From Poronia punctata (Eukaryota > Ascomycota > Sordariomycetes > Xylariales > Xylariaceae), in assembly GCA_022579005.1 (NCBI GenBank), contig MU401574.1:1-64000 (forward strand): a stretch of DNA of 64,000 nucleotides, given 5' to 3'. Shown here piece after piece: positions 46,301-59,500 of this stretch; position 1 is the stretch's first letter, and every line of letters begins with the position of its first letter. The position numbers and the translations under genes were made by a program. Under the pieces are notes generated by a model. It did no database searches, was not told the origin of the DNA, and worked only from the letters and a program-made list of their open reading frames with translations.

Positions 46301-48681
46301 GACTCGATTTTACACGTGTTGCGCGTCTATCCCGACGAGACGGAAGACAGGGCCACCACGACGAATCCGGAGGACCCCGAACCCGAAATGCTACCTTGGC
46401 ATCAGCCGGGCCGCAACTGGGTCTACGAGGTCGATCCAAACGGCCTCTTGAGCAACACCCATTTCGTCGACAACCCGGCCATCGCCGACGACGTGCCGGC
46501 AGGGTACGTGGAAATCGAGCCCAAGGCGTTCGGCCTCAACTTCCGCGACGTTTTGACTTCGCTGGGACAACTGGAAGAGTCCATCATCGGCAACGAATGC
46601 AGTGGTATCATCACACGCTTGGGCCCTGGAGCAGATACGGCGACGAGCGGTCTCCGGGTTGGCGACCGGGTATGCGCCATTGCCGAAAACAGGTTCGGCA
46701 GCAAGGTATTCTCGCGCTGGGCCAACGCAGCCTTGATTCCCGAAGCCATGTCTTTCGAGGAGGCATCGACAATCCCGTATATATGGTCGACTGCGTACCA
46801 TGGCCTCGTCGACCTGGCACGCATCGAAAAGGGCGAGTCCATCCTCATACATTCGGCCACTGGCGGTGTCGGTCAAGCCACCCTGATGCTGGCCCGACAC
46901 CTCGGCGCCGAGGTCTTTGTTACCTGTTCATCACAAGCTAAACGTGACTTCCTCATGGACAAATACGGACTCGCACCCGATCATATCTTCTCCAGCCGTG
47001 ACACTTCCTTCGCTGCCGGAATCAGGGCCATGACGCCTGGAGGCAGGGGCGTTGACGTCGTCATGAATCACTTGGCCGGCCCGCTGCTGAAGGCCACGTG
47101 GGAATGCCTGGCCCCATTCGGTCGCTTTTTGGAGATCGGCAAGGTGGACATGGAGGCTGCTCGGCGACTAGACATGACGCCATTTACCCGCTGCGTGAGC
47201 ATCTACGGCATCGACATTCTACAACTGGGAAAACACAAGGGTCATCAGGTCCGTCGCGCCCTCGACGGCGCCATTCGGCTGTGGGAGCAACGTGCCGTGG
47301 ACGTTGTCGGTCCCATCACGACATATCCCATATCGGACATGGAAAAGGCCATGCGAACCATGCAAAGCGGCACCCATATGGGCAAGATCGTCCTCACACC
47401 GAGGCCCGACGATTTGGTCAAGGTAGTTTCCCGTCAGAAACCGCTCCGCTTCTCGGGACCACGCGCAACAGAAGCTACGTATCTGGTTGTCGGTGGCTTA
47501 GGCGGCATCGGCCGGACCATCGCCATCTGGTTAGCCGAACGAGGAGCCCGCCATGTTCTTCTCGTGTCCCGTAATGCCGAAACCCACGTCGATGCGCCAC
47601 AGCTTAAACGGGAAGCCTTGGGCTTGGGCTGTAATCTTCGAATCCGAAATTGCGACGTTGCAGACGAAAGTAGTCTCAATGCCCTCCTGCGCGACTGCAG
47701 AGATGCCATGCCTCCCGTAAAGGGGGTTATCCATGCTGCCATGCTTTTGCAAGTGAGTACCTTAATTATCCGTCATGTGCCCTCCCCTTTTAGATAATAG
47801 AAATTACTGGTTGCCACGGGAAACACTGACAAGAATCTCGTATGTACTAGGACTCTGTGCTCGAACGCATGACATACGAACAATGGTACCGCGGAGTCTC
47901 GCCCAAAGTCACCGGCGCATGGAACATCCATAAAAGTATCAAGGACCTCGACTTCTTCGTCATGCTCTCGTCGCTCGTCGGTGTGAGCGGACACATGTCC
48001 CAAGCCAACTACGCCGCGGGCAACACATTCCTAGACGCACTAGCCCGTCATCGCGCCGCCCACGGGCTCCCCGGCGTATCGCTCGATCTCGGCGGCGTCA
48101 AGTCGGTCGGGTTCGTGGCAGAATCGACCGACAATGTCCTCGACCGTGTGGTGAAGCTCGGGTCGATCCCCATGGAGATCGACAGGGTCTTGCGACTGAT
48201 CGAATCGGGCATCCGAAACCCACTCGGTGCCCAGATCGTCACGTCCATCGATACGTGGAATAATCTGGAGAGCAGCTCGCCCATCAAGCGCGACATGCGA
48301 TTCCGCGCCCTCGCGAGAGCCAAGGGGTCCGACGGGAATAACCAGGGCCAGAGCAAGGCCCAGGCGAGCGGTGACGTGCTCTTGACGCAGGCGCTCTCCT
48401 CGGCCACTGTGACGCTGGTACAGGCGACCGAGGCTATCACGGCTGCTATCGTCACCAAACTCGCCAAGATATTCAACCTCGAGGCAGCTGATATCGAGAG
48501 CACGCTGTCCATGTCGCACTATGGTGTCGACTCGCTGGTTGCGGTCGAGCTGCGAAATTGGCTCGGCAGCGCCGTCAGAGCCAAGCTGTCCATCTTTGAG
48601 ATCCTTCAGAGCACGTCTCTCGCTGCTTTCGGTGCCATGGTGGCTACCAAGAGTGAATTTCTCACAGGGATGGTTGTGTAA
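40366..48681 (+). CDS. highly reducing polyketide synthase B (KS-AT-DH-degenerate MT-ER-KR-ACP)
   Basis: Nine exons: 40366-40611, 40674-40760, 40827-40884, 40939-41272, 41346-41629, 41694-41935, 42020-42605, 42669-47752 and 47851-48681, about 2583 residues. KS has Cys near 199 in DTGCSSG, then EAHMTGT (canonical HGTGT, His kept) and [10 protein letters not shown] has SHSSGE (Ser near 664). DH has ADHQLDSK (His near 998) and HPTTLDS (Asp near 1194). The MT motif is [12 protein letters not shown], degenerate. ER is intact, with GLNFRDV and [10 protein letters not shown] near 2010. KR has [13 protein letters not shown] and [11 protein letters not shown] has GVDSLVAVE (Ser near 2535). No thioesterase is fused. 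It should make a fully reduced chain, either alone or as a side chain for PKS A. Divergent from the MFS exporter. Confidence 0.95.
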
Positions 48682-49393
48682 ATAAATACGAAGAGACAGT
48701 AGAAGGAGCGGACGCCGGAATTCGTTTGCTAGTTTAGAAACACCTGTATATATAATAGTTACATGCCTTGGCTCATCTGTCTAATTACCTCCGTTGTAGT
48801 TACTATCGTCGCAGCGTGACCGTGGTAAAAATATGGCTGGTGGTGGTTTTTATTCCTGCTTGTTTCTTGACACGTCCTTCGATAAAGTAGCGCGACGCGG
48901 CGCGGCGAAGGTTTGTTAAAGGTTCGAATTGGAAAGGGTTAGGTACTAGGCTATTATGACAGCTGTCACCATCTACTTGGCACTGCATTACATCAGACAA
49001 ACACTTGGTACAGTAACAGACCCTCCGAGACCTCGACTAACATTAATAATTAAGGTTCTATACGTAAAGCAAAACAAAAATTGGCATACTTGACTTGGTT
49101 TGTTGTTTACTAATCTTTACAAAACAAAATATAGAAAGCAACGCTACTATAAATGATCATAATCAGCTGTGGTTTTTCAACTTGATATTGCAGAGGTAAT
49201 GTAGTCAATAGTCTAATACTCTAATAGTAAAGGGAGTAAAGCTTATACTTTAAGATCCATATCAGCTTCAATTAAGTACTCATAAAAGGCATATGTGTAC
49301 AAGATCCTAGGATTATTAGAATATTTTAAACACTAAGTACTATCTTAACCACTTAGCTTCCACCCTCGAGACAAGCCATAATATATTAATTTA
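48682..49393. other. intergenic, right edge of cluster
   Basis: A/T-rich region between the convergent 3' ends of PKS B and the cell-wall gene. Nothing supported. Confidence 0.5.
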
Positions 49394-51092
49394 CTAGATC
49401 CAACGCTTGACTATGGAAAAAATGAAGCCAAATGGCGAGTTCATCCTAGAAGCACCGGCCGTGGCAGGTGTCGAAGTGGCCGGTGCACTGGAACTAGCCG
49501 GGGGAACATCACCAGACTCGGTGGTAGTTGGCACGGGAGTCACAGTCGGATGGCCTCCCGGTCCTTTCGTGGTGGTGACCGTAGCTAGTGGAGAAGAAGG
49601 AGAAAAAGAAGAAGAAGAAGAAAAAGCTGACGTCTTGGTCAGCCCTGTTCCAGTTGAAAGGCTCTGGGTAGGATAAACAGTCGGCTCTATCTCACTCGTG
49701 AGGCTTTCAGTGGGATAGACGGTCGGTTCATCGTCACTAGGAGGGCTCGATGAGGGATAGCCCGTCGGTTCCAACTCACCTGGGAGATCCGATGTGGTGG
49801 TGGGAACCGGAGGGAAGCTCGTGTATCCAGGCTGGCTCGAGTAAGTTACAGGGGGTTTCGTACCAGGGACTGTGCCAGTGCCTGTGCCCGTGGCACCACC
49901 GTTACCACTTCGGCCGTCGAAGCAGTAATAGTCATTTGCAATGTCTTTGATCCATTCGACTTGATTGCATGTGAAACCGTACGAATCCAAGCTGATTCGG
50001 AATTTGTCAACCCTCTCAAGAGAAGGGAAATTGAGATGCGAGATACCACGGGCATTGGGGTCGCCGCCAGGAGTACCCTCCACTACTATTTCACTGGTGC
50101 TCTTCAAGTTGGAGAGGTCAACCTCTTCCAGGAATTTGTTACCCGTGATGTAGACACCTCCCTCGACATCGGTGAGGCCGGGCGCGACGATGGATTTGGT
50201 GCCATAGAGCCCGGTGAACTTGAAGTCGCCAGAGACGTGGGTGAGAACAGGGAAGTCGAGCACGCCTGAGTGAATGCCTCGGGTGATATCCTTGTCAAAG
50301 ATATCCACGGCCCCGACGGACTCGAGGGCGGGGAAAGACATGGCCGGGTGGCCCCTATTGTTTCCCAAGTTGAGGGTTCCGCTGACGGATTTGAGTGAAG
50401 GAAAGAGGATGTGCCCCATCCTGGGGTTATTCACCACACGGATCTCGTCTGCCGTCTGGAGGGCTTCTAAGCCATTGTACCACTCCCAGCCGTAGGGAGA
50501 GATAACCTTGGTAAAGCCGCTAAGGAAGGTCTCCTCGACAACGAGATTGGAGATGTGCACGAGTTCGTTCGCGAGCCACGAAAACCCATCGTCCTGGTCC
50601 GCCCAGGTGATGTTCCTCCATTCCAACAAGCCGATCTCGGTCAACTTGGGCAAATTCATCTGGCCTATCCAGGGGGGGCTCAGTATCCGCAACCCGCCCA
50701 TTTTCTCTGCACTGTCCACATTGAACCATTTCAGGATTTCGTTCCTGTCGAGGATGATGGTGCCGGTGAATTCCACGGGATGAGGCAGGTCAAAATATAC
50801 CCAACCAGGAGCGACATGCAAGTCTCCGTAAATGATATCGCAGGGGTTTATGTCCTCGAGGATGGTAGGTGAATCATAGTTGACTTCTATAGTTTCGCCA
50901 TCGACACCGCATTCTGAGAGAGATATAGATTAGCGAGATGTATGTACCTTATATAACTTATTCCTAGAGTAGAGGCCCCTCGGAGGTAGTTTATCATATT
51001 GTATCCTATGTAGTTTAGGAAGTGTAAAAATACATACGTGCAAGTGCTCCTCCTGCAAAGGAGAGTACCAAGGTAGGTGCGGCCCACTTCAT
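49394..51092 (-). CDS. Ecm33-like GPI-anchored cell-wall protein
   Basis: Two exons, 51092-51038 and 50913-49394 (124-bp intron, GTATGT donor, phase 1), about 524 residues. Exon 1 encodes a signal peptide (MKWAAPTLVLSFAGGALA). The middle has repeated receptor-L/leucine-rich-like strands with phrases such as FPSLKSVSGTLNLGNN, FPALESVGAVDI and NLKSTSEIVVEG, typical of the Ecm33/Sps2 family. A C-terminal cysteine pair (FTCNQ and YYCFDG) precedes a Ser/Thr/Pro-rich, probably O-glycosylated stalk with the repeat EPTVYPT. The end (SRMNSPFGFIFSIVKRWI) is only weakly hydrophobic for a GPI signal. Ecm33 proteins support cell-wall integrity. Probably outside the cluster. Confidence 0.85.
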
Positions 51093-53648
51093 TTTCAATG
51101 ACGATAACTGTAATTGTAAAACGAATGCCAATTGAAGAAAGAGTAGCCCTACAGTCTACTCCTACGAAGTCTTACAGGTCAACTTTACGGATAGTCGCCG
51201 AGTATTATACCCGTACGTCTTGAACGATCCAGCCCCACTGCCCCAGAAAAAGAGCAGGCGGTCCTCTTGCTTGATGGGGTAAGTAGCTTAGTTAGCTATG
51301 TGGCACAGCTTCAGCTACTTTTCTCTTGGCGACTCCTCGGATTTCAATAACCTCCGTGTGGTTTACGGCGTATTCGATGGACTGACTCTTCCCCGCTGTC
51401 TGGATCGTGTCAAATTCGGCGCCATTGACGGTGCTTCTCTATGTGGTATAAACACCAACGTCCCGGTTGTGATGCTATATTTGCCTTGTTTCTTTGTATT
51501 TAGCACAGCCAAAGATGACGTTGACTGCTTACGATGACTTTACACTCCAGTTCTTCAAATACAGGAAATGATAACATAACACAACAACAAATAAACATAC
51601 TCTCTATCTTGACAATACTTACTTAATAATATCCTTTCTTCCCAAAACCTAGCCAACACTTTTCAGTTATTCTACTCGCAAAGCTAACATCCTCAGTAGG
51701 AAGTTCTGTCCATAACAACAAACAAAAGTCCCTCCTAGCTTATCACCTACGGCCGTACCCCAACCTACTTGTAAAGCTAGTAGACAGACATGATACTATT
51801 TTTGTTCTAAGCGAAGCTTTTCAACACAAACCTAGCACGTCCACGATATTACTAGATTAGACAGACACTAGCGACCTTAAGCATTCCCTAGTAACCTATT
51901 AGGTTAAGCGACCGCTTAATTTCAAGATAAAGCCAACTCTAGACCTGCAAGGACGTTTTTCCCTATCCCTGTGCATATCTATGGCGGCCTAAAATAAATA
52001 TACCCTTGCTTCCTCAGCCTAGACTACCTACGTAGACGTTACTCATCACTCCGGTGACGATACTAAATTACGAGTAGACTAAAAGTTAGCCTAGTCTAGT
52101 CTAGGCTACAAATGTCATAGGGCTAGCAGATTGCTTACTAAGGGGAGCCAAGCAGGCAGGGCACCACAAATTCTTCCACTAGGCAGCTCTACACGCTAAG
52201 CCCAAACGGAACAGGCTCGCATATCGAAACTATCGTAACTTTTTTCCTTCGACCTTTTACCTTATTGATGAATAAGAGCTCCCAAGGTAAATAGAAATGG
52301 AATACCTACATCTCGTTATTGTGCTTGAAGGCGACCAAGTGCGTGTGGTTTTAGGCATCCCCCATTTCATTTTTTTCCGTCCCCCCCCCCCCCTGCCAGG
52401 TATGGTACAGTCACATTCATAGCTTCAATAGGAATAGACCTCGTTCTTGAGCCTACGAGTAGATTCTTCTCGTCCACGGAATAAATTCCATCCATGGTCT
52501 CGTACCCACACAGCCAGGTACCGTACTCTATCCGACCAGGGCCAAGCATTATTATGCAAAATGACACAAATTCCTCCTCAACCCAAATACAAGAGAGCGC
52601 CATCTATATTTAGAGAGAGAAAAAAGTACATGTACCTAGCTAGCTATCAAATGTTCTTTTGTTTTTTGTTTAAAACGCGAAAAATCCAAGCATGATAGAG
52701 TCCGGTTAAACGCAACAACATCAATCAGCACAATACCTAGCTTAACCTAGGCCCGTCGGTATCCTCATTTTTTATTTTTATTTTTCCCCATAGAAGAGGC
52801 CCAGGGGGACGACTCGAACACTCCGCGCAATCCACGTACGAGTAGCGCTAGGACTACCTATCGTACGCCTGCTATTAACCCATCTCTCGGCAAGAACCGA
52901 ATTGGGCTTCATTCTCTTCATCCACCAATCAATGGCAAGTCGGAGGAGCCCACGATGTAATGTACGATGTCGCTCAGAAACGAGGACCGGGGTCCGGAGT
53001 TGTCAAACTTGGCCTTAGATCAATCTTTTCTTCCATGTTTCGGATAAGGTACTCAAGACATTGGAATATATTATCGATAGGGGTTCAGTCGTCCGTGAGC
53101 TCTGCTCGTCAGAAGTGGCGAGGGTTGGAGCAAGCACTCATAGAGAGAGAGTCGAGTTGTGCACACAAGAAGAAAAATCCAGATTGTGATGTCAGTCTCC
53201 GTCGGGTGTGCGGGGGGTCAACGGCACCAAGTGAGTTGATCGGTTGCTCGACAGACGGACAGAAAAACCAAGCATGTCGAATTCATGGGCGGGTTTCCCA
53301 CCAACTCATAGGGGGGGGACCCTGAGGGGCTCTTTGGTGGGCACAGGCTTGATGACCAAACACGTTGGGGAGGTAGGAGTCATCTTCTTCCCAGCAACGC
53401 ACCGACGTATTTTGGGAGTTTGTTTGGCAACGCCATTGGATGGTCGCGGCGCAGAATAAGAGTTGAAGCTCTATCAGAGTAGAGATGTGCGGTCACGATA
53501 GCTCGTAGGCGTCAACCGCACTGGGAGGACGTAGTCCATTGACCTATCAGTTGTATCCGAACGGACAGTGACATCTGGCGTGCCAGGCGTCCATGTGTCT
53601 TGCAGGGAACCGGAGATAACGTCTGTTGTCGGCGGTTGTGCCCTTCCG

Positions 53649-53677
53649 GGTAGCGCTTTGGTAAACAAAGCGCTACC
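53649..53677. repeat. perfect hairpin, 12-bp arms
   Basis: GGTAGCGCTTTG (53649-53660) and CAAAGCGCTACC (53666-53677) flank a 5-base loop GTAAA. No T-run follows and no gene end is near, so it is not an obvious terminator. It may be a mobile-element remnant. Confidence 0.7.
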
Positions 53678-55189
53678 TACGTAACCTGGTCCAGGTAATC
53701 ATAGTAACGGGTGGGTTGGATAGAGGTCATGGATCATGTTCGATGCGAGTCAGTGTCGCGTATATACCGCTATTGCAAGTCGCCAGCCCTTTGTTTCCGC
53801 AGCATCAGGCAGACGGTCAGTCTCGGTTGTGGGTTGAACTATTCCGCTTCCCAGTGGTCGGTGGCGGTTGCCAGGGACTAGGCGGGAAATGTAGAGCCCG
53901 TAACCGCCAAGAAATGTCTCGTGGAGGATAACCGTAGACGATAAGACCCTCGCGGCGTGTTGACAAGGTATGTTGCAGCCTGCAGATATGGGAGGGCGCG
54001 CATTTCGCGGTTCTCGAATTGGGAGTGGTTTTGTGGTGATATACCAACAATTTGCAAGACCACTGCAATAAATTCAATTCCCTGACATTTGTGACATCCA
54101 CGACTCGTCACGATATTGTATGATGGGGGATAGCTTCGCATGGGCTTCGTCGGGTCCCACCAACTAATTTCGACCCAATGGTCCGTCGACTCTTCACCAG
54201 AAGTCGCAAGCACCGGGACAGTCTCGATCGAGCCGGCTTGGTGAGATATCCGTGATTTTCTCGATCGTGAGAACGGTGGTTTGCTCAGAGTCCCCCCCGG
54301 AGCTGCAGTCTTCGTCGACATAACCCCCAAACGGATAAGAGCTAGGAAGTCTTGGTCGGTCGTTCATGATTGTCCCAGGGGTATTATCCGCGCCACATGG
54401 CGTCGAGTCAGTCGATGGTAGGTACAAGCCAGCTACCATTCGAGTAGAAGACGATCCTAGGGATATAGAGATACAGCTTAAAACAGAAACAAGAAATTTG
54501 TTCGGCCAAGGGAGAAAGATAACCATTGCTAACTAGCAAAGGTTCGTGGCCAGCCTGAAGAAACCTGTCGTTGTGCGTCCGACTCTCAGCTTTTGTATTA
54601 TTGTCGAGTCCGGCCTTTTTCTTCGTGACCATGCCGTGTGCACCTTGAGGTCAATGCAACATCTTGCGCTCTATTGTGAATCCCCTTTTCCTCCTCTTAC
54701 CGTATATATTGCTTCTGACGCGGTCGAGTTGTTCTAGATGGACGAGGGGAGAGCGAGAGAATGGCTCTGGAGGGACTTCTGATTTCCTAGACGGGACGTA
54801 AGTCAGTAAAATGTCCATCATCTTTTGAAATAGTGTATCAAGTGGCACACTCACCCAAAAGATTGCAGCTTGGGGGGGAGAAGCCACATGATATTGGCAG
54901 CCCGTGGCTGAGTAGACCACGACCACGACTAGCTAAGCCCAAACAAGGGTAATGAAGTAGAGGAATCTTTGGTGTCATGGCCGTATGTCAAGGCCTGAGT
55001 CGAACTTTCAAGTACTTGAATAATTGGAAGAGTAAAGATGGCATGTGCATTATTATGAGGCGATTCATGTGCATTATGATGAGGTGATTCATGATTCTGA
55101 TCAACAAGTAGATAAGTAGATCCATAGGTGATACTGGACTTGATTACGATGTTTCAGAGTGTGTGAGGTGGTTCATTGCGGTGTTGTGG

Positions 55190-55267
55190 TGTTGAGATGT
55201 GATGTTTTGGTGTTGAGATGTGATGTTTTGGTGTTGAGATGTGATGTTTTGGTGTTGAGATGTGATG
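55190..55267. repeat. 21-bp tandem repeat (about 3.7 copies)
   Basis: Units begin TGTTGAGATG and end GTTTTGG at 55190-55210, 55211-55231 and 55232-55252, with a partial copy to 55267. The copies are identical by eye, which suggests recent slippage (minisatellite). Confidence 0.9.
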
Positions 55268-56594
55268 GAAGATGGATGTGAAGAAGAGATGGAGGGAGAG
55301 AATAGAACTGGATTGGGGAGATGTTTATATACCTAGAACATTCCATTTAGAGTTCAAATCATTACGTCTGAGATCGCTTGAAATACACGCGGCAACTCCC
55401 GTGTTTGAGTCCTCATCATGATCAAGCACGACCACGGCCACGAGCATAATGGCTGTAACTGGGTAAGGTGTTGCCTGAGAGAGGGGAAATCGTGAGAAGC
55501 AAAGAGAAGTCGCTAGGTTGAGACAAGGATACAGCTTGCCCAGGAACAAGGTTTATACAAATGATTCATCTTTCCTTATCTACGTATATTCTCCGGGGTC
55601 AGATCTCTATGTTTGTTATTGATATTTCGCTCCCATGTCTCCTGCTCACCAGGTTCACTTATCGAGGCAGTGAAGGAAGCCATGAGGGGCGGATGAACAA
55701 ACCGCTCCGAAAGCCCAAATGGCTTAGCATTTGAAAATAGGAAGTTCCATCACTGAGCCAGGAGGCGATACTACCTACCCAGTGTCATCACACACGTCCA
55801 CAGACCAAAGCCACGATCTTGATAGTTTGATTTATTGACCTGTCTCATACCTCCCTCAAGAAGTGACCAACCAACATCCCCTCGCAAGAACAACATTCGG
55901 AGCAGACACATACACAGACAGGCACCTACTCAACCAACTAAACCTCCTGTCCACAGTCCAGATGAACCTCTCCCATCCCCTCTGACGCTTCAAACGCTGT
56001 CGTATTCACCCATGACAAAGCTGCCATTCGCATCTTTGCGACAGATAAACACCCCTTTGCTTTGTAATTTTTATATTTTACTAGTTCTAATTCAAGCCTT
56101 CGCAGTTTCGAGACAGCATCGCCCTTCGGCCTCTGTACTGAAACATCCTCCTCATTCCATCATTCCTAACTGAACCACCCTTGCACGCTTTCTTTCATGC
56201 CCATTGCCCTTCTCCGGCTTGTTGGTTGGAGTATACTCGTAGGTGAATAGATAAGTGGGGGTTAAACAATGCTCACGCAAACTCCGACAAGGGTGATCCG
56301 GTCTACCTATCTAAGTTACCATATGCTATTGAGATACACAAAGTTAACTTTCAGTTGCCAGCCTCCCGGGGTATGTGCGTGTTGCAATACCCAAAACTTG
56401 AACACTCAGCAGCTAACATGTCGTCTCCTGCCGACATTTGCAACCTCATGACCAAACAGCGGCTGTTGTAGCGCCCCCAAGACTTGCATTTTTTTTTTTT
56501 GACAGGACGTCATGCGTACCCCATGGTTGGGTCTTGGAAATCAGACGGGAGGCGCAGGAGGTCTGAGCCCATAAATCCGAGATGCGAGCCGGAC

Positions 56595-59500
56595 CTAACT
56601 GGCCCCATTCTGTGGATTTTGGGCAGCTTGTGCCACTTGTTGCATGGCCGCCTGCGCATTGGCCTCTGCCTGGTTGAACGCCGCTTGCAGTACGCTCTGC
56701 TCGTCGGGCGACAGGTGCGAAGTTATGTTTGTGTAGAACTGAGGATTTTCTTGTTGCATTTCTGTTCGTCAAAGTTAGCTGAAATTCCCGCTCCCTGTCC
56801 GACCATCGCGTTTGACTTACTCAAGAGGGTACCCCGTAGAAGCTGATACGGTTCGATCTTGTCCAACGGTGACTCGAGGAGCACACTATCTTCCCCTAGT
56901 TCGTCGTCCGACTCGCCATTGTACGCATTTTGGTTTTGACTAAATTTCTGTGCTTCCTCGTTGAGGAATTCGAGGTAAGCCGTGCTTTCGTCCCGCGTCT
57001 CGGCTGTCTCCTCTTCCGGCCCTCCCTCGGCCGTCCAGTTTGCATCGTCGTCGCCCCACTCATCTTCGTCTTCGAGATCATATTGGTTTGGATCGAACGA
57101 GAAGTCGTCCTTCATTGCTTCCTCACGGTTCCTCATGGCAACCGGCAGAGTCCGGAAGAGCGAGGTGATTCCCTGGAGCAGTCTAGGCCAGCCAGTTGAC
57201 ACGCTCGGCGGGACCTGGTCGGGGTTGATGTTGAGGAGCGCAATAATGGCGACAATGCAGAGCTTCTTGTCGTGTACCCGGCTGAACTGCTCCATACTGC
57301 TGAACCAATAGCTGAAAAACCTATTTGTCCACCCTTTGGCCTCCAATACGGACAACGCCAGAACCGGGTTGTAGTAGATGGCGTTGATGACCATCTCCAT
57401 GAGGTGTATCTTGTAAGACTTGACTTTCACCTCGTTGTTGCTGAGCACAGCCATGCCCATCGAGATGAAACCTGCAACCGAGGTGTCGATATGACCGCGC
57501 AGACTCAACATCATCGCCTCGGCGAGCTTGCAGGCACAAATGCGGTCAACACCGCCGACCTTCTGATCTTGAAACATGTCAGCAACCATGGAGTACAAGG
57601 CAGCGAGGTATTCAGGCTTCTGCGTAAGCTGCGGCGCTCCATATTGCACAAAGTTGTCGAGAGCGGGGAGCATATCTTCAAGATAAAGCTCAGCTCCAGA
57701 CTTGAAGGTCGTGTGGATAAGCTCGAACGCTTTCCACATGGTAGGGGAGATGCCTTTGGCAGCAAAAGTGCAGCTGTCGATGATCTCGAATACCTCATTG
57801 TACAAGTCTATAAAAAAGAGTCAGCAAAAATGTCGGAAAAGGTTCCCATCTCCACCAGAAGGGAACGAACAACTTACCATAAAGCTTGTTCTGCAGAGTG
57901 ATCTGAATTACAGGCATCAAAACAGCCTCGATGTGTAGTAGAACATCGGGTGTGCTCTCCAGAGTAAGGATTAGGGTTCCGATAGTTTGGAGAACACCCA
58001 AAGCTGTGATGCTCTTATCATCCAGGTAGTCGCCATACTCATCATCATCGCCACGGCTCTCATTCTTGTCCAAGAGCTCGCGCACAATCCTCAAATACGT
58101 GTCGCGCAACTGTTCGCTAAGCGCTACAGCAAACGGGGTCAGCTCGGTTGCGAAAACTTCAACAAAGTCCTCCATGACATTGGCAAGCGCATCGATATCG
58201 CATTCGTTCGCAAGCTTCAAGAGCTGTTGCATGATGGTAGGGATGCTTTGCTGCATGCTGATACGGATAGCGTCGTGCCTAATAAGTGGCTGCAGGGCCA
58301 GGGCCGCTGTAACTCTAACAGGCAGATCGGGATCAGCCATGCAATCAAGGATATACCGATAAATGATGAGCAGGTTGTTCTGATCCTTGAAGTTCAACTG
58401 TTCGAATTTCTCAATGGTATCGCAAGCCCGAGCCCGCAAGAAGCCCTGTGGGCTCTTGAAGTCGGGGAACACATATCGCACGAGGAAATATTCGACCTGG
58501 TCGGCAATGGGGCTCTTCTTTCCAAGAAGAACAGGTGCCAGGGTACCGATCATTCTCAGGGCACCTTCCTTTGCGATGTGATTCTTGTTCTCGGCTCCCT
58601 CGTACTCGTTCACGACGGTGTTTATAAACTGGAGCAACTCAAAGGTTTGTTTTCTTCGGGCCTTCGTCAGAGTGACGAGGAAGTTGGTGGCGGCAACATC
58701 AGGCGCCGAAGCCTCTTCGTAGAAGTTAAGCTTCCTGTGCAAGTACTCCTCCGGCTCATCTTCAAACTTCTCCACATCTTCTGCACTAAGACACAAGACA
58801 GGGAAAACAAGATGAGTAATCAGGTTACTTAGGTGTGGCTTCATCAATTCCCAAGTGGACTTTGGACGGCAGCATTCATCGAGGAAGACAAGCGTGTAAG
58901 AGAGGCAAGGTTTGCTCAACCAAGTTGTCTTGGAAACCCACTTCTCGATTTCTGCCAGATAGTGCTTCATAATCTCGGGTGCGATAGTAGTTTCGAATTC
59001 TTTTGCAAACTTGGCGTTCTGATCGTTTTTAGTAGTGAGGCTTTGAGGGTTGCCGTGTCTAACTGATATTAGCTACAGTTGTTATAGCAGGAGAACCCAG
59101 CCGTGGCCGGGTGAAAGGATTAAACTCACCTGATCCAGAGCCGGTTAAGATTGAAGTAGGCCCATTTCTTAGCCTTCCACCAGTGGTGACGCTCTTTATC
59201 TTCGTCGTCCTCGGGCATAGCAGAAGCAGGTATCGCTTTCGAAACAGTCTGTAAGAAAATGGTACACCACCCAATATTGACATCCTGGCGCTGTAAATAG
59301 CTAGATAGTTCGAGCTATAATGGCTAGTTAGCGGCCATACGTATCCGACAACCACATGGGTGCTACAGCCACTTCGCCATACACCTCACAGGAAATAAAA
59401 CATACCCAAGTCGCGTGCTTGTACGCTTTCAAGGCGATATGGAGCATCTCTCCGGCCTCATCGCTCTCCTGGTTAACTAGCTCGTTACATACTTGCTGTA

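Larger units (their letters stand above)
51093..56594. other. 5.5 kb intergenic region without a supported gene
   Basis: Short frames only. It holds a 13-C run (52381-52393), a 12-bp-arm hairpin (53649-53677), a 21-bp tandem repeat (55190-55267) and two overlapping minus-strand frames (54194-54526 and 53878-54330). The first of these starts with a hydrophobic leader-like stretch, but I found no convincing junction between them. Many pyrimidine-rich and TACCTA-rich segments fit non-coding DNA. Confidence 0.45.

Noticed and set aside
53878..54526. Secreted cell-wall protein assembled from two overlapping minus-strand frames
   Set aside because: The first frame has a hydrophobic start, but joining it to the second needs a frame change without a usable intron, and no family pattern emerges.
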